Of a stretch of DNA of 64,000 bases, positions 10,236 through 45,300 are shown piece by piece. The number at the start of each line of letters is the position of its first letter. The first letter of the stretch is position 1. The translations under genes were made by a program, and so were the position numbers. The stretch comes from Oryzias latipes (taxonomy: Eukaryota; Chordata; Actinopteri; Beloniformes; Adrianichthyidae): contig NC_019862.2 in the NCBI RefSeq assembly GCF_002234675.1, positions 31,316,389 through 31,380,388 on the forward strand. Direction: 5' to 3'. The notes under the pieces are model-generated. The model searched no databases, was not told the origin of the DNA, and saw only the letters and a program-made list of their open reading frames with translations.

Positions 10236-13200
10236 GGTAGCAGGACCACTATCAGTGTGTAAATGTGTGTGCGCATGTGTGAGGATAGTAAAGAGCTATA
10301 TTAGTATACGTCACAGACACACATACAAATACTCACAAAAGAAATCCAAATGTATATACACATGCAAATATTAACACAAACACACAAGACAAATTCAGAC
10401 ACAGAAGCAGGTATTTACACACACACAGTGATGCAAGCACACCAGGCCTCCTTCACTCCCACAGCTCAGTCCCACAACAGTGAGTCAGCCCCTATTATAC
10501 CAACCATTAGTCAAATCCAGACATTCAACACACAACACGTTTGTGAAACACACACACACCAATCAGAAATGACCTCCCTCTGGCCGTGTCACTCCTCCCA
10601 CTGAGCTGAAACACTCGGCATCAACACAAAGTCCATCCAAACAATGTCTTCAGGTCATTTTTTTTTTTAAAGTTATGCTCTGGAGGAGCAAACAGTTCAA
10701 GTCTCCTTATAGACACGACTGCTGTGGTTAAAGATAAACACAGGGGTCTGCTACATGAAACGGAAAAATCTGCTCCCGTCTTAATATTCTTCTCCAACCA
10801 TCATCTTCAACCGAGAAAGACCTTCAGACGGAATACAATAATCATTCATGATGGGTTGAAACCGGTTCAAGAGATGTCCTGCCTTCAAAATGAAATGTTG
10901 GGTTTTAAATGTTCATATCCACCCAAAGTCAGCGCAGCTACACCGCCGAGATCAACTTATCCAACCATCAACTTTCAAAATAAAAATTGATGGAAATAAA
11001 AACCACTGCAAAAGCTTTCGGAATGGTTTTTGGCCTCATATATAATTAAATCCACACATCAAGTTTGCTACATGTGTTATATGATGGACTTCCCTGTAGT
11101 TGAAAAACTTGGAATGTTCTGCATTCAATATTTGCCAATTTATTCAATATTCTGATATTTTTTTATACACATGTTGGCCAATAAACTTTAAACCTCCGTT
11201 TTCTTTTTTATTTAAAAGATATAAAATAACAGATGAAACAGATGAAATTGTAACTTTAGCTAATTAAACTTCAGCTGAATGGAGAACTCAGCATAACAAC
11301 CGGTAACGTTCGGTAAATATCAGAGATCCAGGTGTTTTGTGATTCACAGGTGAGTCCCAACAGGTAAACAGAGCTGTGGTCAAAACAATGACGTCTGGTC
11401 ATCAAGGCAGATCAGTGACACACTTGTGCAGAGATTTCACATGCAGTCATCTGCTGTTACTGACATTGTGCAAACATTAGTGTTCACCCCCCCTGATAAC
11501 AGATGGAACAGACTCCAACCCCACGACTGATTTATGTGTGTTAGGACCCCGAGTCTTTTATGGCGGACCTTGTTTGGTTACTTGCATTACAGCATCATGG
11601 GAAAAAAAGTACTTCAGTTTCAAAAGGCAATTGTTCAGTTGTTCTCTGCTTCTCCATGCAGTGTGCCGCGCTCCACTTTAAGTAGACACAAATGTTCTTC
11701 AGCAGGTTTAGGGCCGTGAAGGAGCTTTTTACTGTGGTCACAAGGGAGACGTTGGCAAGTTTGAAAGAGTCCTTTATGAGAAACTTCCATGGAGGACGTA
11801 ACCCTCTTATGAAAGGCTGCTGGTATGAACACACTGCACTGTTTAAAGACTTTCCCAACACAATGGAGGGCTGAGAGCTCTTCCACTGACTGTGCACTAT
11901 TTAGGTGTTCCTGTGATATCACAGCTGGCTGACCTAAATGCACACTAAACGCAATGACTCTTATACCTTAAAATAAAGGTACATGTGGAAAGTTATGATG
12001 TGCTACTGAGAACAGGAAGGGAAAATGTCTTTATTCAACCTGCTGCCTGAGCACTGTCCGTTATAGCTGACTTTGCATCTACTCAATTATTGTTTTTAGT
12101 CAAACTAATTTTCTTTTGCAAAGCTGCAACAGTCTGCTCCTCGAGGGCTTCTGACGTACATTTATGGGCTAGGAGAAATGGACTTAAGCATGGAAAATGC
12201 AGCTTTTACAGAAACCTGATGCTGAGACGCTGGTTTGCTTGGTGCTGCTTCTGTGAAGCGCATGGGTTACCGCCGGGGAGCAGCGCGTTTCCTCGCTCTG
12301 TTCCCGTGTAACTTCCTTCTTTTTTGAACATTTAAGTGTGTGTCCCTTTTATTAGTCCCCATTATCTTATTTTCTGGGAAGGACATCCCAAAGTGCTGCT
12401 GTCAACACTCCAATACTGCTTTGCTCTCAGACTCTGAGGTTTGTACCATTTATACTCCAGTTATTTTTGGTACAGGAAGATGGCTGAGTCAGGTTCTACC
12501 CACTTTGGATGGTTGGTTTGGAATTGTCTCAGAAATATTCACGAGGGAAAATGGATTTATTAATGAAGAATAAAAGAAAACAATTTTTACCAAATCTTGC
12601 ACAAATGAATTTTATTTATCACCCCTGTGAGAACAGATTTAGATACTACTGGTATTTCTTTTTTTACTGTTACAACCCATTTTTTTTGTATAAAGACAGC
12701 ATTGACAACCCCTTCATAAACTTTATTTCCTTTTGTTCTCTTATTTTTTTTCCTGTTATCTTTAATAAGTCACCGGGGTTTACAAATCTCATTTAGCCTC
12801 ATTAGAAAAAAAAATAAGATGGAAGGATTCCTGTTTATGTCTTTAATCCAGGCTGAAGATGTAACATCTCTTTTTGTTGTCTATTGTAAATAAAATGCAA
12901 AATAGAAAGGTATGTGGTTTTCCTATTGTATTATCTTCAGTGTTTTGTCTCTTTTTTCCGTCTTTTCAGCCTTTTCTTCATTTGGATATTTGAGACACAT
13001 GATGCAGCACCAACCTTTCCCTTATGTTTTTGCTTTTCAAGCAGATGCTAAATGAAGGTAACTAAGGGGTTTAATAGGCATTAAGGAGTTAAATATGGAC
13101 CCCAGCAGCTGTCAGTGCAGGTGTGGATGTATGGGACATGTCAGAATATTTTAAAGCCAAAAATGGTCTTTACATTTACTTTGTGAACTTAAATTTAACT

Positions 13201-13925
13201 AATTACACCTCCACCCCCTGATTTACCCATAACAATCATTTAGCACAGACTATAACTAAACCAAATCCCACTTGATCTGTTAAATGACATAAGAGCAAAA
13301 GAATTAAACACATGTGATCCACTTTTATGAATTTATATCATGGGGGGAAAAACTCATCAAGAACATTTACATTCATCCGCTTTTCTTAGAATAAGTCACA
13401 AATATTTTAGAAATAATTAGTTTGATTAACTTTGAGTTAAAAGAGTTTGACTCAACTCTTCTGTATTTAAACGTCTATCATTCTGACTAAAGAACAGACC
13501 GTTTCCATCACGGAGGGCATCTCCAAACAGGAGTTTGACACAGACATGTATTTACACCAACAGCTGCCCCCCCCGCGTGGCTGTGGAGGATCTAATGCGG
13601 GAAACAAGGCCTCTTAGTCCGCCACAAGTTCTTGACTGGAGGAGCAGAGGACAAAGTCATTAAAGGGACAAACACACACATGTGTGCCTCTTCATCATGA
13701 CCCACAAACCAAAAAAAGTTCATCATAGTTAGTTTTTTCTGACGACATGACTTCAAGCTCCCTGGATAAAACAAAGCGGATTAGATTAGTTTCAGTGCCG
13801 TGGAGGAGGGGACGGATAAGTCGGAGGATGATGCTGGATCTGGGCATTTGTCGTGCTGCCACTGATTGTTCCTCCCGAAGATGCAAGACAGAAAGCTACG
13901 ATAAATGTTTAAAATGTAAAGTTAC
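10236..13925. other. rnf11 intron 1, proximal part
   Basis: No exon is recognised. Overlapping open frames of about 60-100 codons on both strands at 11,590-11,945 look coincidental: they have no domain and conflicting frames. The stretch 10,310-10,440 is CA-rich. The strong GT donor of rnf11 exon 1 borders the region at 13,925. Confidence 0.5.
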
Positions 13926-14048
13926 CTGATAAGGGGGCGGGGGCTCCTGGTCGAAGTCAGCAGCGTCTCCGTAGCTGGCCCGGTCCGATTGGGATTCATG
14001 AAGCAACGAAATATCATCAGAAGTCGGAGATTTCAAACAATTTCCCAT
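13926..14048 (-). CDS. rnf11: RING finger protein 11, coding exon 1 (partial gene)
   Basis: This is the first coding exon of RNF11, a small RING-H2 E3 ligase adaptor on early endosomes that works with Nedd4-family ligases and the A20 complex (known of the family). The 41 residues start MGNCLKSPTSDDISLLHESQ and end in DQEPPPPYQ. Gly2 and Cys4 are the expected myristoylation and palmitoylation sites, and PPPPY is the PY motif that binds WW domains. The ATG (14,048-14,046) sits in a GC-rich region and the exon ends at a consensus GTAAC donor in phase 0. The RING domain is not here. I searched by eye for the exon encoding the middle of the protein between 1 and 13.9 kb and found nothing, so intron 1 is probably longer than 13.9 kb. 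The a or b fish paralogue cannot be told from this exon. Confidence 0.93.
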
Positions 14049-14600
14049 CTCCTTCCTCTAGAATCGAACCTTTCCTTCGATTTCCGTCGCTTGTCCACAG
14101 CCAAATCCCCCCCGTTCCTGTCGCGGAATTGAATCAGTGTCTGGGAAGGCGTCGAAAGGGCGTATTTCCATGCACAGCTGATGGACCCCCCCTCTCCCAG
14201 ACGACGGGAGGGCTGCCTGCCTCAACAACAACAACACATCCCCGAGCTAGCTGCTAGCTTACAAAGAGCTAGCCCGCTACGCTAGCTACTCGGCGGGGAG
14301 CATAAATGTTCGCTTCGAAACCAACTCGCGGCTCAAACAGGCGACGCCAGTCTCATATTTGAAAACGACGCCAAACGAATATAACAAGTGCTCATTCAAG
14401 AGCGACGGACTCAACCGCAATTTTCTGCCCGAAACCTATTCAACTGTTAGGGACTTTCCAATTTCACGGCAGCTGCTGAGTAACGACAAAAGAGGGTGAC
14501 GTAGCGACACTTGGGAACGCCCCCTCAGAGATTTAAACCAATGGGCTTTCATGTACGTCAGAGCTGGTCTGTGTGTAAGCCAATCATGTTTGTAGTCCCT
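14049..14600 (-). promoter_or_regulatory. Putative rnf11 5'UTR and promoter region
   Basis: The 370 bases upstream of the rnf11 ATG are GC- and CpG-rich compared with the AT-rich surroundings. They carry a cluster of GCTAGC/AGCTAGC palindromes at about 14,247-14,290. Two CCAAT pentamers on the plus strand lie at 14,538-14,542 and 14,580-14,584, about 500 bases upstream. No TATA box is evident. This looks like a TATA-less housekeeping promoter; the transcription start was not determined. Confidence 0.5.
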
Positions 14601-14809
14601 TTGTCCGATGCTGAAAATATAAACAGAGCTTAAACCGATAAACAAATCCTCAAAACAGCAGTAAAACACAACCTGGAGCCCAAATTTAAATGATTCATCA
14701 ACAAACTACTAGAATTTGATATATTTATGCATAGTAAATACATATTAACACATCTAAAGCATTTTTACATCACTGATCTTTGCTTAGCAAGGCCCTATTC
14801 TGCAAATAT

Positions 14810-16270
14810 TTTATTGTGGCAAAATCCGTTTTGTTGAAATGAAAGAAAAGGAACAACAAATAATACATTTATTTGCTCTCAACAATTTATTATAAATTAC
14901 AGTGACATTTACAGGAAAGTCATTCTTTGTGGTTGACAGCCATGCCATCATACAGCTTCGTATAAACACAATGTTGGGTTCGATTTTTTTTTTTTTACAG
15001 CTTTGTCTGCCACCCCAGGTCAACATAAAAATAAGCCTCATCAATAATTAAAAAGCAACTTTTTATACACTATGGAAATATTCTAGCGACTGATCGCAAC
15101 TGGGATGCTAATAACAATAAATTTCCATCACCATTAAAAGACAACTTGAAACTGATTCCGAGTCATCAGTCGGATCCCAAATCGTACTCGTCTATTATTA
15201 AAACAGTCGTGCTCTAATTGCAACACTTGACACCATCTCAGTTTGTGTTTTTGAACCCTTTTGCAGATAGTTTTCCTAGTAACCGAACCAGTAATCATTC
15301 AAAAGGGGAGCCTATTTACAAACGGATTTGACAGAGAATTTGGAGTCTTTTTTGAAAGATCAGCTGATTAAGACAGAACAAATGACGTTGACAAACCACA
15401 AATATTTCATGCAGCAGGCAGACGCGGTCTGTGTGCTCTTGTAGATCAGTGGAGAAAGGATGGCTTTTCCAAGAGAAACATTTACGTCTTTAAAAATGAC
15501 AGATGGTGCCATGGAAATGCACCGAATACCACATTTACAAAAAATAGGAATTGTTTGCAAGTGTGTCAAAACTAGAAAAAAATAAAATATACTTGAACCA
15601 TTTTTCAGTGGAGAGACGAGAAGAAAGTTCCAAGTACTAGGTAGAAACTAAAAATGACACAAGCGTGTATTTAATTACCGACTAATCTAACTTTCAGAAC
15701 TTGGTTGATCAGAGGAGTTTTGATCTGTAAAACTTTACTTGTAGACAATGACTACTAAAGTAAGGAGCAGGCTCAGCGGTCCTGCAATGACGTTTGTGTC
15801 GAAGCTCATTTTTGTAAATCTGTGGTGAAACAGGTCAAATTCTCTTTTCATCACTGGAAGATTAGATAACTTCCCTCTTTCCAAATTCCTTCCATGCATT
15901 TTGAGAAATATTTCTGCATGCAACTCAAATGTGCATCTTTTCATGTGCGCCTGCCACTTGGGTGCAGAGCGAAGAGGGTTTATTGGCTACATGTATGTTT
16001 TTGTCATGTGGAGGTCGTGAAAAAGAGATGAATAAACATCACACATGGATAGTGTGGATGGTCTCAGTAAATGTTTCATAAGCATTTTTGCATATTTTAG
16101 ATTTCTCATTGGATCTGTATTTTGGATGAACAGATGGGCATCTATAGGGCAGAACACGGGGGCAAAAGTAGCCTCCTCTTCCTCCTACACTCTGGATGAA
16201 GAAACACAAACCGCTAACCGGCAGAACTGCTCTGACGGACTGATGCCTTGGCGTCCCCGTCTGCTGCCTT
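14810..16270 (-). terminator. ttc39a 3'UTR with candidate poly(A) signals
   Basis: Downstream of the ttc39a stop, minus-strand AATAAA hexamers occur at 15,984-15,979, 14,891-14,886 and 14,815-14,810. The region has UTR-like AT content and no further exon. Which signal is used cannot be told from sequence. Confidence 0.5.
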
Positions 16271-37509
<21,239 letters not shown>

Positions 37510-37720
37510 GCCACAGGTCTGGGGTCCGGTGAAACAGCGGCGGAGCGGGATTTAGCGGCGGGCATGAAGAGACTCACAGCTGCGGACGGGAGAGGACCGG
37601 AGCGGCTCGGTCGTAAAGGCTTCACGGACGCTGACGGGGAAATGCCGCTGCGCCTTCCGTCTTCCGGGCGAGGCAAGAAAGGTGTGTGACCTCCATCAGC
37701 ATAATGATGGACACCCCTCA
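37510..37720 (-). promoter_or_regulatory. Putative distal ttc39a promoter / 5'UTR
   Basis: The bases upstream of the distal ATG (37,509) are GC- and CpG-rich (blocks such as gcggcggagcggg) in an otherwise AT-rich region. Open frames on both strands here lack homology I recognise and are attributed to the GC content. Confidence 0.45.
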
Positions 37721-39131
37721 CACCGGAGCCACACCGGCGGCCTCCTGGTCCTAAAGCCCGACCTGTTAAAGCGCCACTGTCAAAACATACAAAATCTTAG
37801 CGTTTTTGTTGTTTCTTATTTATTTAAAGACATCTGTTTGATAAATAAATATAGAGCTAAAATGTTAAAATATATATTTTAAAAAGACTTACAAAACAAT
37901 CTAACTTTAATCTAGCAGCAGAGTATGAAGAAACCAAATACTTGACTACAAACAATAACTATCAATGTTATTAATTGGTTTGTTTCAAGCACTTTCCAGA
38001 AATAAGAAAAACAAAAAAGAAAAACACAATAAAAGTAATAAAAAAAACATTTATTTATCCCATGCCTGTTGTGTTTTACTCATAACTGTAAAGTTGCTGC
38101 AGAAACAGATAATTCTAACGACAGTAATGACTGGGTTGTTGGAGATCCGAAGGCTTTTAACAGATGCATCTGGGGCTGTATTTCAAAATAAAAGAAATAA
38201 AATAGCACAACAGTTAACTTAAATCAGGTTTTGCACTGTTTGAAGAATAATATGGATTCATTCTCTGTTTTTATTTGTGACAAATTTCAAGATTTTCTTA
38301 CAAAAAATCTGAAGTATCCCTTTGACTTTCCCTAAAAGTCAATAAAAAAGAAAAATAATTTCAGTAAATGTAAACAATAATGACAGTTACCACACTTCTT
38401 TTCATCTTAATAACATTTAATTAGAAACAGAAGCAGAAAGAAAAAGAGGTTTAGGTTTACTTTGCCAAATTTTTCCTTCAAAGTCATTTGAAAGCCGTTT
38501 CTTTCCTTAATAGCAACAAAAAGCATCTTATCTTTTAAATTCTTATGTCTTTTTGTCAGAGTAAACATGTGGGCGTGTCCTCCTGCCCCTGCAGGTATCT
38601 GAAAGCCTTCCTTCCAGCCAGGTGAGGAAGTGAAGTCCTTCATCGTCTCCTCTGAGACTGAGTGAGATTCTACAATACCACAGTTTAAATATGCATGTAC
38701 AAACCGGTTAGCACACATCCATAGCCCATCTGTATATTCTGTGTTTTTACTTTATTTAATTTTATTATTACGCATAACATACGTTATGTGGTAACAGTGT
38801 ACATAAGTTATTACTTACTTTTTAACTTTTCCTATTTTTGCACATTTTTAACACCCCTCATTCTTTTTCTTTTGCACATTGCTATCATTCTTCTCTGATT
38901 TTTGAACTGCTGTAACAATTGAATTTCCCCAACGTGGGATCAATAAAGAATTTCTCAATCTCTGAGCTCTCAAGCACGAGGAGGAAAATCAGACTGTCTA
39001 TAAACAAATCAAAAACACGATGCAGATTTCATTTGTGCGGCAAAAAAAATTGTTTTTAGATCAAACAACGTACAGAAAATTCTGCTTTTGAGGATTTTTT
39101 TGAATGTAAGCTGTCCTTATTGTTAAGCATA
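37721..39131. other. Intergenic sequence, ttc39a to Tc1-like element
   Basis: AT-rich, holding the LINE tail at 38,750-38,955. The minus open frame at 38,407-38,718 has no recognised domain. Confidence 0.5.
38750..38955 (+). mobile_element. LINE 3'-tail fragment
   Basis: It ends in GAATTTCCCCAACGTGGGAT followed by CAATAAAGAATTTCTC, the 3' end of a widespread fish Rex/L2-type LINE. Little else survives. It is intergenic between the ttc39a distal promoter and the Tc1-like element. Confidence 0.65.
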
Positions 39132-40719
<1,588 letters not shown>

Positions 40720-40875
40720 TAAAACATATTTTACTTACATTTCTCGCTTAATGTCACCAAAGCAGAAAAGGTTTTTAGCTTGTCATAATTAAAAAGTTAA
40801 TTGGTAAAAAACACATTTTAAACATCTGGATTAAAGATTAAAAGAAAACCCCAAACACATCATAAAACTAGACAT

Positions 40876-40881
40876 TTTATT
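40876..40881 (-). terminator. Candidate eps15 poly(A) signal
   Basis: A minus-strand AATAAA lies 1.48 kb downstream of the eps15 stop and 157 bases from the end of the Tc1-like element. It is the last such hexamer before the transposon, so the 3'UTR would be about 1.5 kb. A 23-A tract (41,691-41,713) lies in this UTR. Confidence 0.5.
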
Positions 40882-41690
40882 ATTCAGCTTCAGTTAAATG
40901 CATGACATATTTTGGCCGACAGTCTCCATGATGCTTTTCTTACAAGTCAAGAAACAAATTAAAATATAATAATTAGCGTGCATTTTAAAAAAAGACTTCA
41001 GGAGCGAGCCTATAGACTTCTGGGGTTGTGGGTTTATTTCTGTACAAACGACAGTAACATTAAATGTACGGGAGCCTTTGAAAGAAACTACCGTGGAGTT
41101 TAGCGTAAAATCACACATGCAAATATTCCTGTATTTACAATTCACTTAAAGTAGCAAGGCCCGTTTTAACTGCAGAGTAAACTGTTAAATTAAAAAATAA
41201 GTACTGCAGGCCCCAGAACAGAAATCCGGACAGACGGTGCAAGTTTTGGTCAGAGAAGACTCACTTTTAGTTGTGCCTTTTTTAGAAACGTTGAACAGAA
41301 ATAAGAGGTTACTGTGAGGAGTGAAAGTGCGGTTCTACGCCAGCTTTGATCCTCCCAACATGCGGAGGCTTTTCCCCTGCATGGAGTCTGGGAAGCAGAC
41401 GATTTAAGACGAAAGCGTTTCTCACAGAGGAAAAGTCTTCCAGAAACACGCCGAGCACGAATGGATCTGAGCGGAGCCCCCTGGTTGGTATGTTCTGAGA
41501 CAATAACAGGTGAAAAACAGCGGCATGGTTGTGCGACAACAGTGGATCCTTCAGCGGGACCCTCAGCCTCTTAAACGTTTAATAGAAAGGTTTTCTTTCT
41601 GCAGAAACGTTACCTTTGCAGGCCACTTTCATGAAAGTTGGTATCAAAGCTAAGAGTGCTATTTAGGCAGCAAATGCCAAACTGCCTGTG

Positions 41691-41713
41691 AAAAAAAAAA
41701 AAAAAAAAAAAAA
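41691..41713. repeat. Poly(A) tract (plus strand)
   Basis: A run of 23 A in the inferred eps15 3'UTR, appearing as poly(U) in the transcript. Confidence 0.9.
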
Positions 41714-42358
41714 TCACTGTAGTGTTCCTCAACTTTTAAAAAAATCCCCCCCCCCCTTTAAAAGCTGCTGTCAGGAGGCACACTTCAGAGAAATAAAGTG
41801 TCATTTATGTTGTTTTTTGTCCATTCTTACATGCATTTCACATCTGAGGAGACTGAAGATTTTAGTTTAACAGAGTAGAAATGAACAGAAAGACCCAGAA
41901 GACAAACGTCTCATTTGTTCTCTGGAACAACAAGGTCCCTTCAGTTCAAAGAGATCCAGACGTTAAACTTTCCAAAATGGTCCTGAAAAACCTTCAGAGC
42001 AGTGTGGTTTTTAGGTGTAGATGTCCTTCCCACAGTGAGATTTAAGGTGTAGTGAGTTTGGTTAGAAGCTAGGAAGCTAAAGAAATGACATTCTGGAGAA
42101 TTCGTCTTGCATTTGTGGTCTGGGTGGAAGATGCTCTTCACAGCTGTTTCTTTGAACAAGAACAAAACCAAAAAGTAGGAAATAAAACTTGAATCCGGTT
42201 CTGTTGGGACTTGGAAGATGCCAGAACGCATCTGCCGTCTTTTTGTCTGCCGTCTAAGGTGGCCACATCCTTTCCCCGAGCTGCTTTGGTGCATTCTGGG
42301 CCGTGCCGGGCCGGGCCGCGCCTGTCGGAGCCAGGCCAGCGGAGCGGGACGAGTCTCT

Positions 42359-45300
42359 TCAGGAAAGTTCAGACTTGCTTAGAGCGATGGCGAGCTCCAG
42401 GTCCTCTTGCTCCTGCTGGGTTAGCCTTGCTAGCCGCTCCTTTTCCTCGCGCTCGCTCTCGCGCTTTGCCCATTCTATCATGTCTTCTTCTGTTGGATAC
42501 TGCTCCATGGAAACAGACAGAAAATAAAAGCCATTACAAGCACACGCCGGGTTTTTCCCTGGAACAGAGGAAAGCCGCTCACCCAAACCAAACCTGCTCG
42601 CCTCATTTTTCCCAGCAGGCACAGCAGAGAAGCGCGGAACAAGACGCAGCGGGGAAAGCAGAGACTCGGTTTCACCGCGCTTAGAAAGCTGCGTGAACGC
42701 AACCATGCAAGGACCAAACCTCCACGTGTTTTCAGAGCAGATGATCACGGTGAGCGACACAGAGCATGCATGACTCTACAGGAAAAATGGAAGCTGGACA
42801 TCAATGCCGTCAGAGGATGTGGATTCAAACCAGTTTGGGGGTTTTCAGAGTTTTTGCATGTTTCTTTCATCATTTATCACTTTTTTTGCCTTCTTTGATG
42901 CAAAAAAAGCTCAACTTTAAATATAAAGTTAAGCCTGAAAGGCTTGTAAATTAAATTTGAAATGTTTAAAGAGGTTTTTCCTCCCCAGCAAAACAAATCT
43001 GAATGATAAACGAGATGAAAATGCAAAAACGGGGCCTCGGCATGCTCAGGTTTGGTTTATTTCCAGATAGACGTCACGGATGCACACAGAAGCCAGAGAT
43101 GTTGCCCTTGATTCAACACTTTATTCAACTTGATGGACACAGATATATAAAAACAGAAACACACACACTGACAGTACAGACCGGTCCACAGCACAGGACG
43201 AGGGATGAGACTGTGGAGCCATGGAGGAGATGGACAGAAACAGAAGTGGAGAGCAGTGAACGAGGGAAACCGGGATGGCGTGTTAGAGCATGCAGGAGTG
43301 ACACACATGCAGTCAGGTGGCATCACAGGATGGAAAGTGCACGCCATATTTACACCCCAGTCTAATACAAAGAAATATCTGCTGCTTTTTGACACTTTTG
43401 TCAAGCCTTTTTGCAGAAGTTATTGAGGGGAAACGGAGAAGAGCTGCTTCTCTGTTTGGAGTAACTTGTATTTAACTTGAAGTGAGGCACCTTTTTCCAT
43501 CACTGTACAAAGAGGGTTAGAAAACCCCCGCAGTCATAATTTAAGGAGGCCGACTGCGACCCCGTTTAAAAGCAGCTTTAAAATCTCTGTCAGCTTATCG
43601 TTTTATGTCACCAAACTCCTGGTTCTCATCAACCGGTGGGTTTAAATGCAAGCAGCCTCCCATCTCCACTCACTGCCATCAAAAATACCAGGAAATGATT
43701 TCAGTGCTGCAGGTTTCATGAATTCTTTGTACATTTGCACTAAAACTGTAACGTTTTAATCATCAAATTGGGCTAAACCCAAATAAAAGACGAACCTCCG
43801 TTTCTCTGGCTGTCAGCTTCTAGCATCCATAAGTGCTTCAACTAGAAACCAGCAGCAGAAAACCAAAGTCACTCATTTCATTCCTTTTGGACTGTAGTGG
43901 CAGTGAATGGAAAGATTCAGAAGGCTGGTCCATTTTGGGAGGGAGGGGGGCAGGATGAATAAAATAAAATAAAAAGGAGGAGGAGGCGGAGCTACTACTG
44001 AGATTCAGGTGGTGGTGAAGGAGACGATGAGAGGGAGGTGCTCACTTTATCAAAGCTGGCAAACCCATCGGCTTCCCGTACGCTCTGACGAGGAGGGGAG
44101 GAGGGGGCGAAGGGGTCGGCTAAAGGGTCCTTGACAGGCAGGGAGGAGGAGGAGGAGGAGGAGGAGGAGGAGGAGGAGTCCCCGGCGGTCTGTGGGAGGA
44201 ACGGCGCTCTTCGCTGGAAGGAGGAGTCGGAGGACTCGGTTCTAGAGACAGACGATCTCTTACCTGCCGGGGGGGGGCACAGACAGGCTTGAGCGTTACG
44301 ACAGACAGCCGAGGCGTAGCGCCTACGGGTACTGACCTGGGGGGGGAGGGGGAGGTCTCGTGGGTGTACCGGTTTTGGGGGGCAGAGCTGGCGGCACGTC
44401 GGCACTTGCAGGCGGGGTTTCGTCCTGGAAAAGGTTCTTGTTGTTGATGCCAAACTGGTCGGGTCCGTTTGACTGAAACGGAGACATTCAGAACACCGGA
44501 GCTCATTGACTGTATGGGAGAACTGGACTGAGTGGCCCCTCCCCCTGGCGTTCCAAACAGGAAGTAGGCTTCAACAAGTTAAAATCCCACAGACTTCCTT
44601 AGATAAACAGCTGTTACTCTTTCATTCTGTTGGTCAGAAGAACCATCTTCTTCATCCCTTTTTCTGTAATTCAAGTTATTTATGTCATAAACGGACCAAT
44701 CAGATGTTTCAATAAAAGTAGGCGGAGCCATGTCAAAAGTTCAAAACCTCTGACAGATTTGTCGTAGGTGTCCGAATTGGGAATAAACGGCGACTGAATT
44801 GACTTTAAGCGGGAAGCAAAAGCATTTTCTACGGACGCCACTCTCACGCAGTCCGGGTAAAGAGTCGATGCCTGAGCTCCTTCAGGTACGACGTCCACAA
44901 TCCCTTCACCTGTACCTTCACCTGCATCACCGTTTCATTCAGGGGGGGGGCTAGAACCCAGCGTACGGTACCACCGGGATGGTAGAAACACGGGGATGTC
45001 AGTGGTTGAATTCTACTCAGTTCTAGCCGTTCATTGCAACTTCCAAGCGATTGTGGGCGGGCTTATCTGAGAACAGGTGAGGCTGCGTGGGTGGGCGGAG
45101 CTTCAGGCACAATGCTTAACCTTTGCTGCACTAAACAAAAGTTTCTGATTCAGTGACCTGGTGGAGGGAGTGACGCGTAAAAGAAAGACTGTCGGCTGTT
45201 GAAACAAAGTGTCTTGCCCCATCTTTTATTTGACCTTTAACCTTAAGGCATTCAGAGTGAACAGCAAAGGAAGCATCTGATTGAACCAGGAAAAATATGA

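Noticed and set aside
11595..11943. Three overlapping open frames on both strands in rnf11 intron 1, considered as missing rnf11 exons
   Set aside because: None resembles the RNF11 middle region or RING domain (no C-x2-C or CMHIYHLDC-type pattern).
38407..38718. 103-codon minus-strand open frame in the ttc39a-eps15 interval
   Set aside because: No recognisable domain and next to a LINE tail; nothing supports expression.
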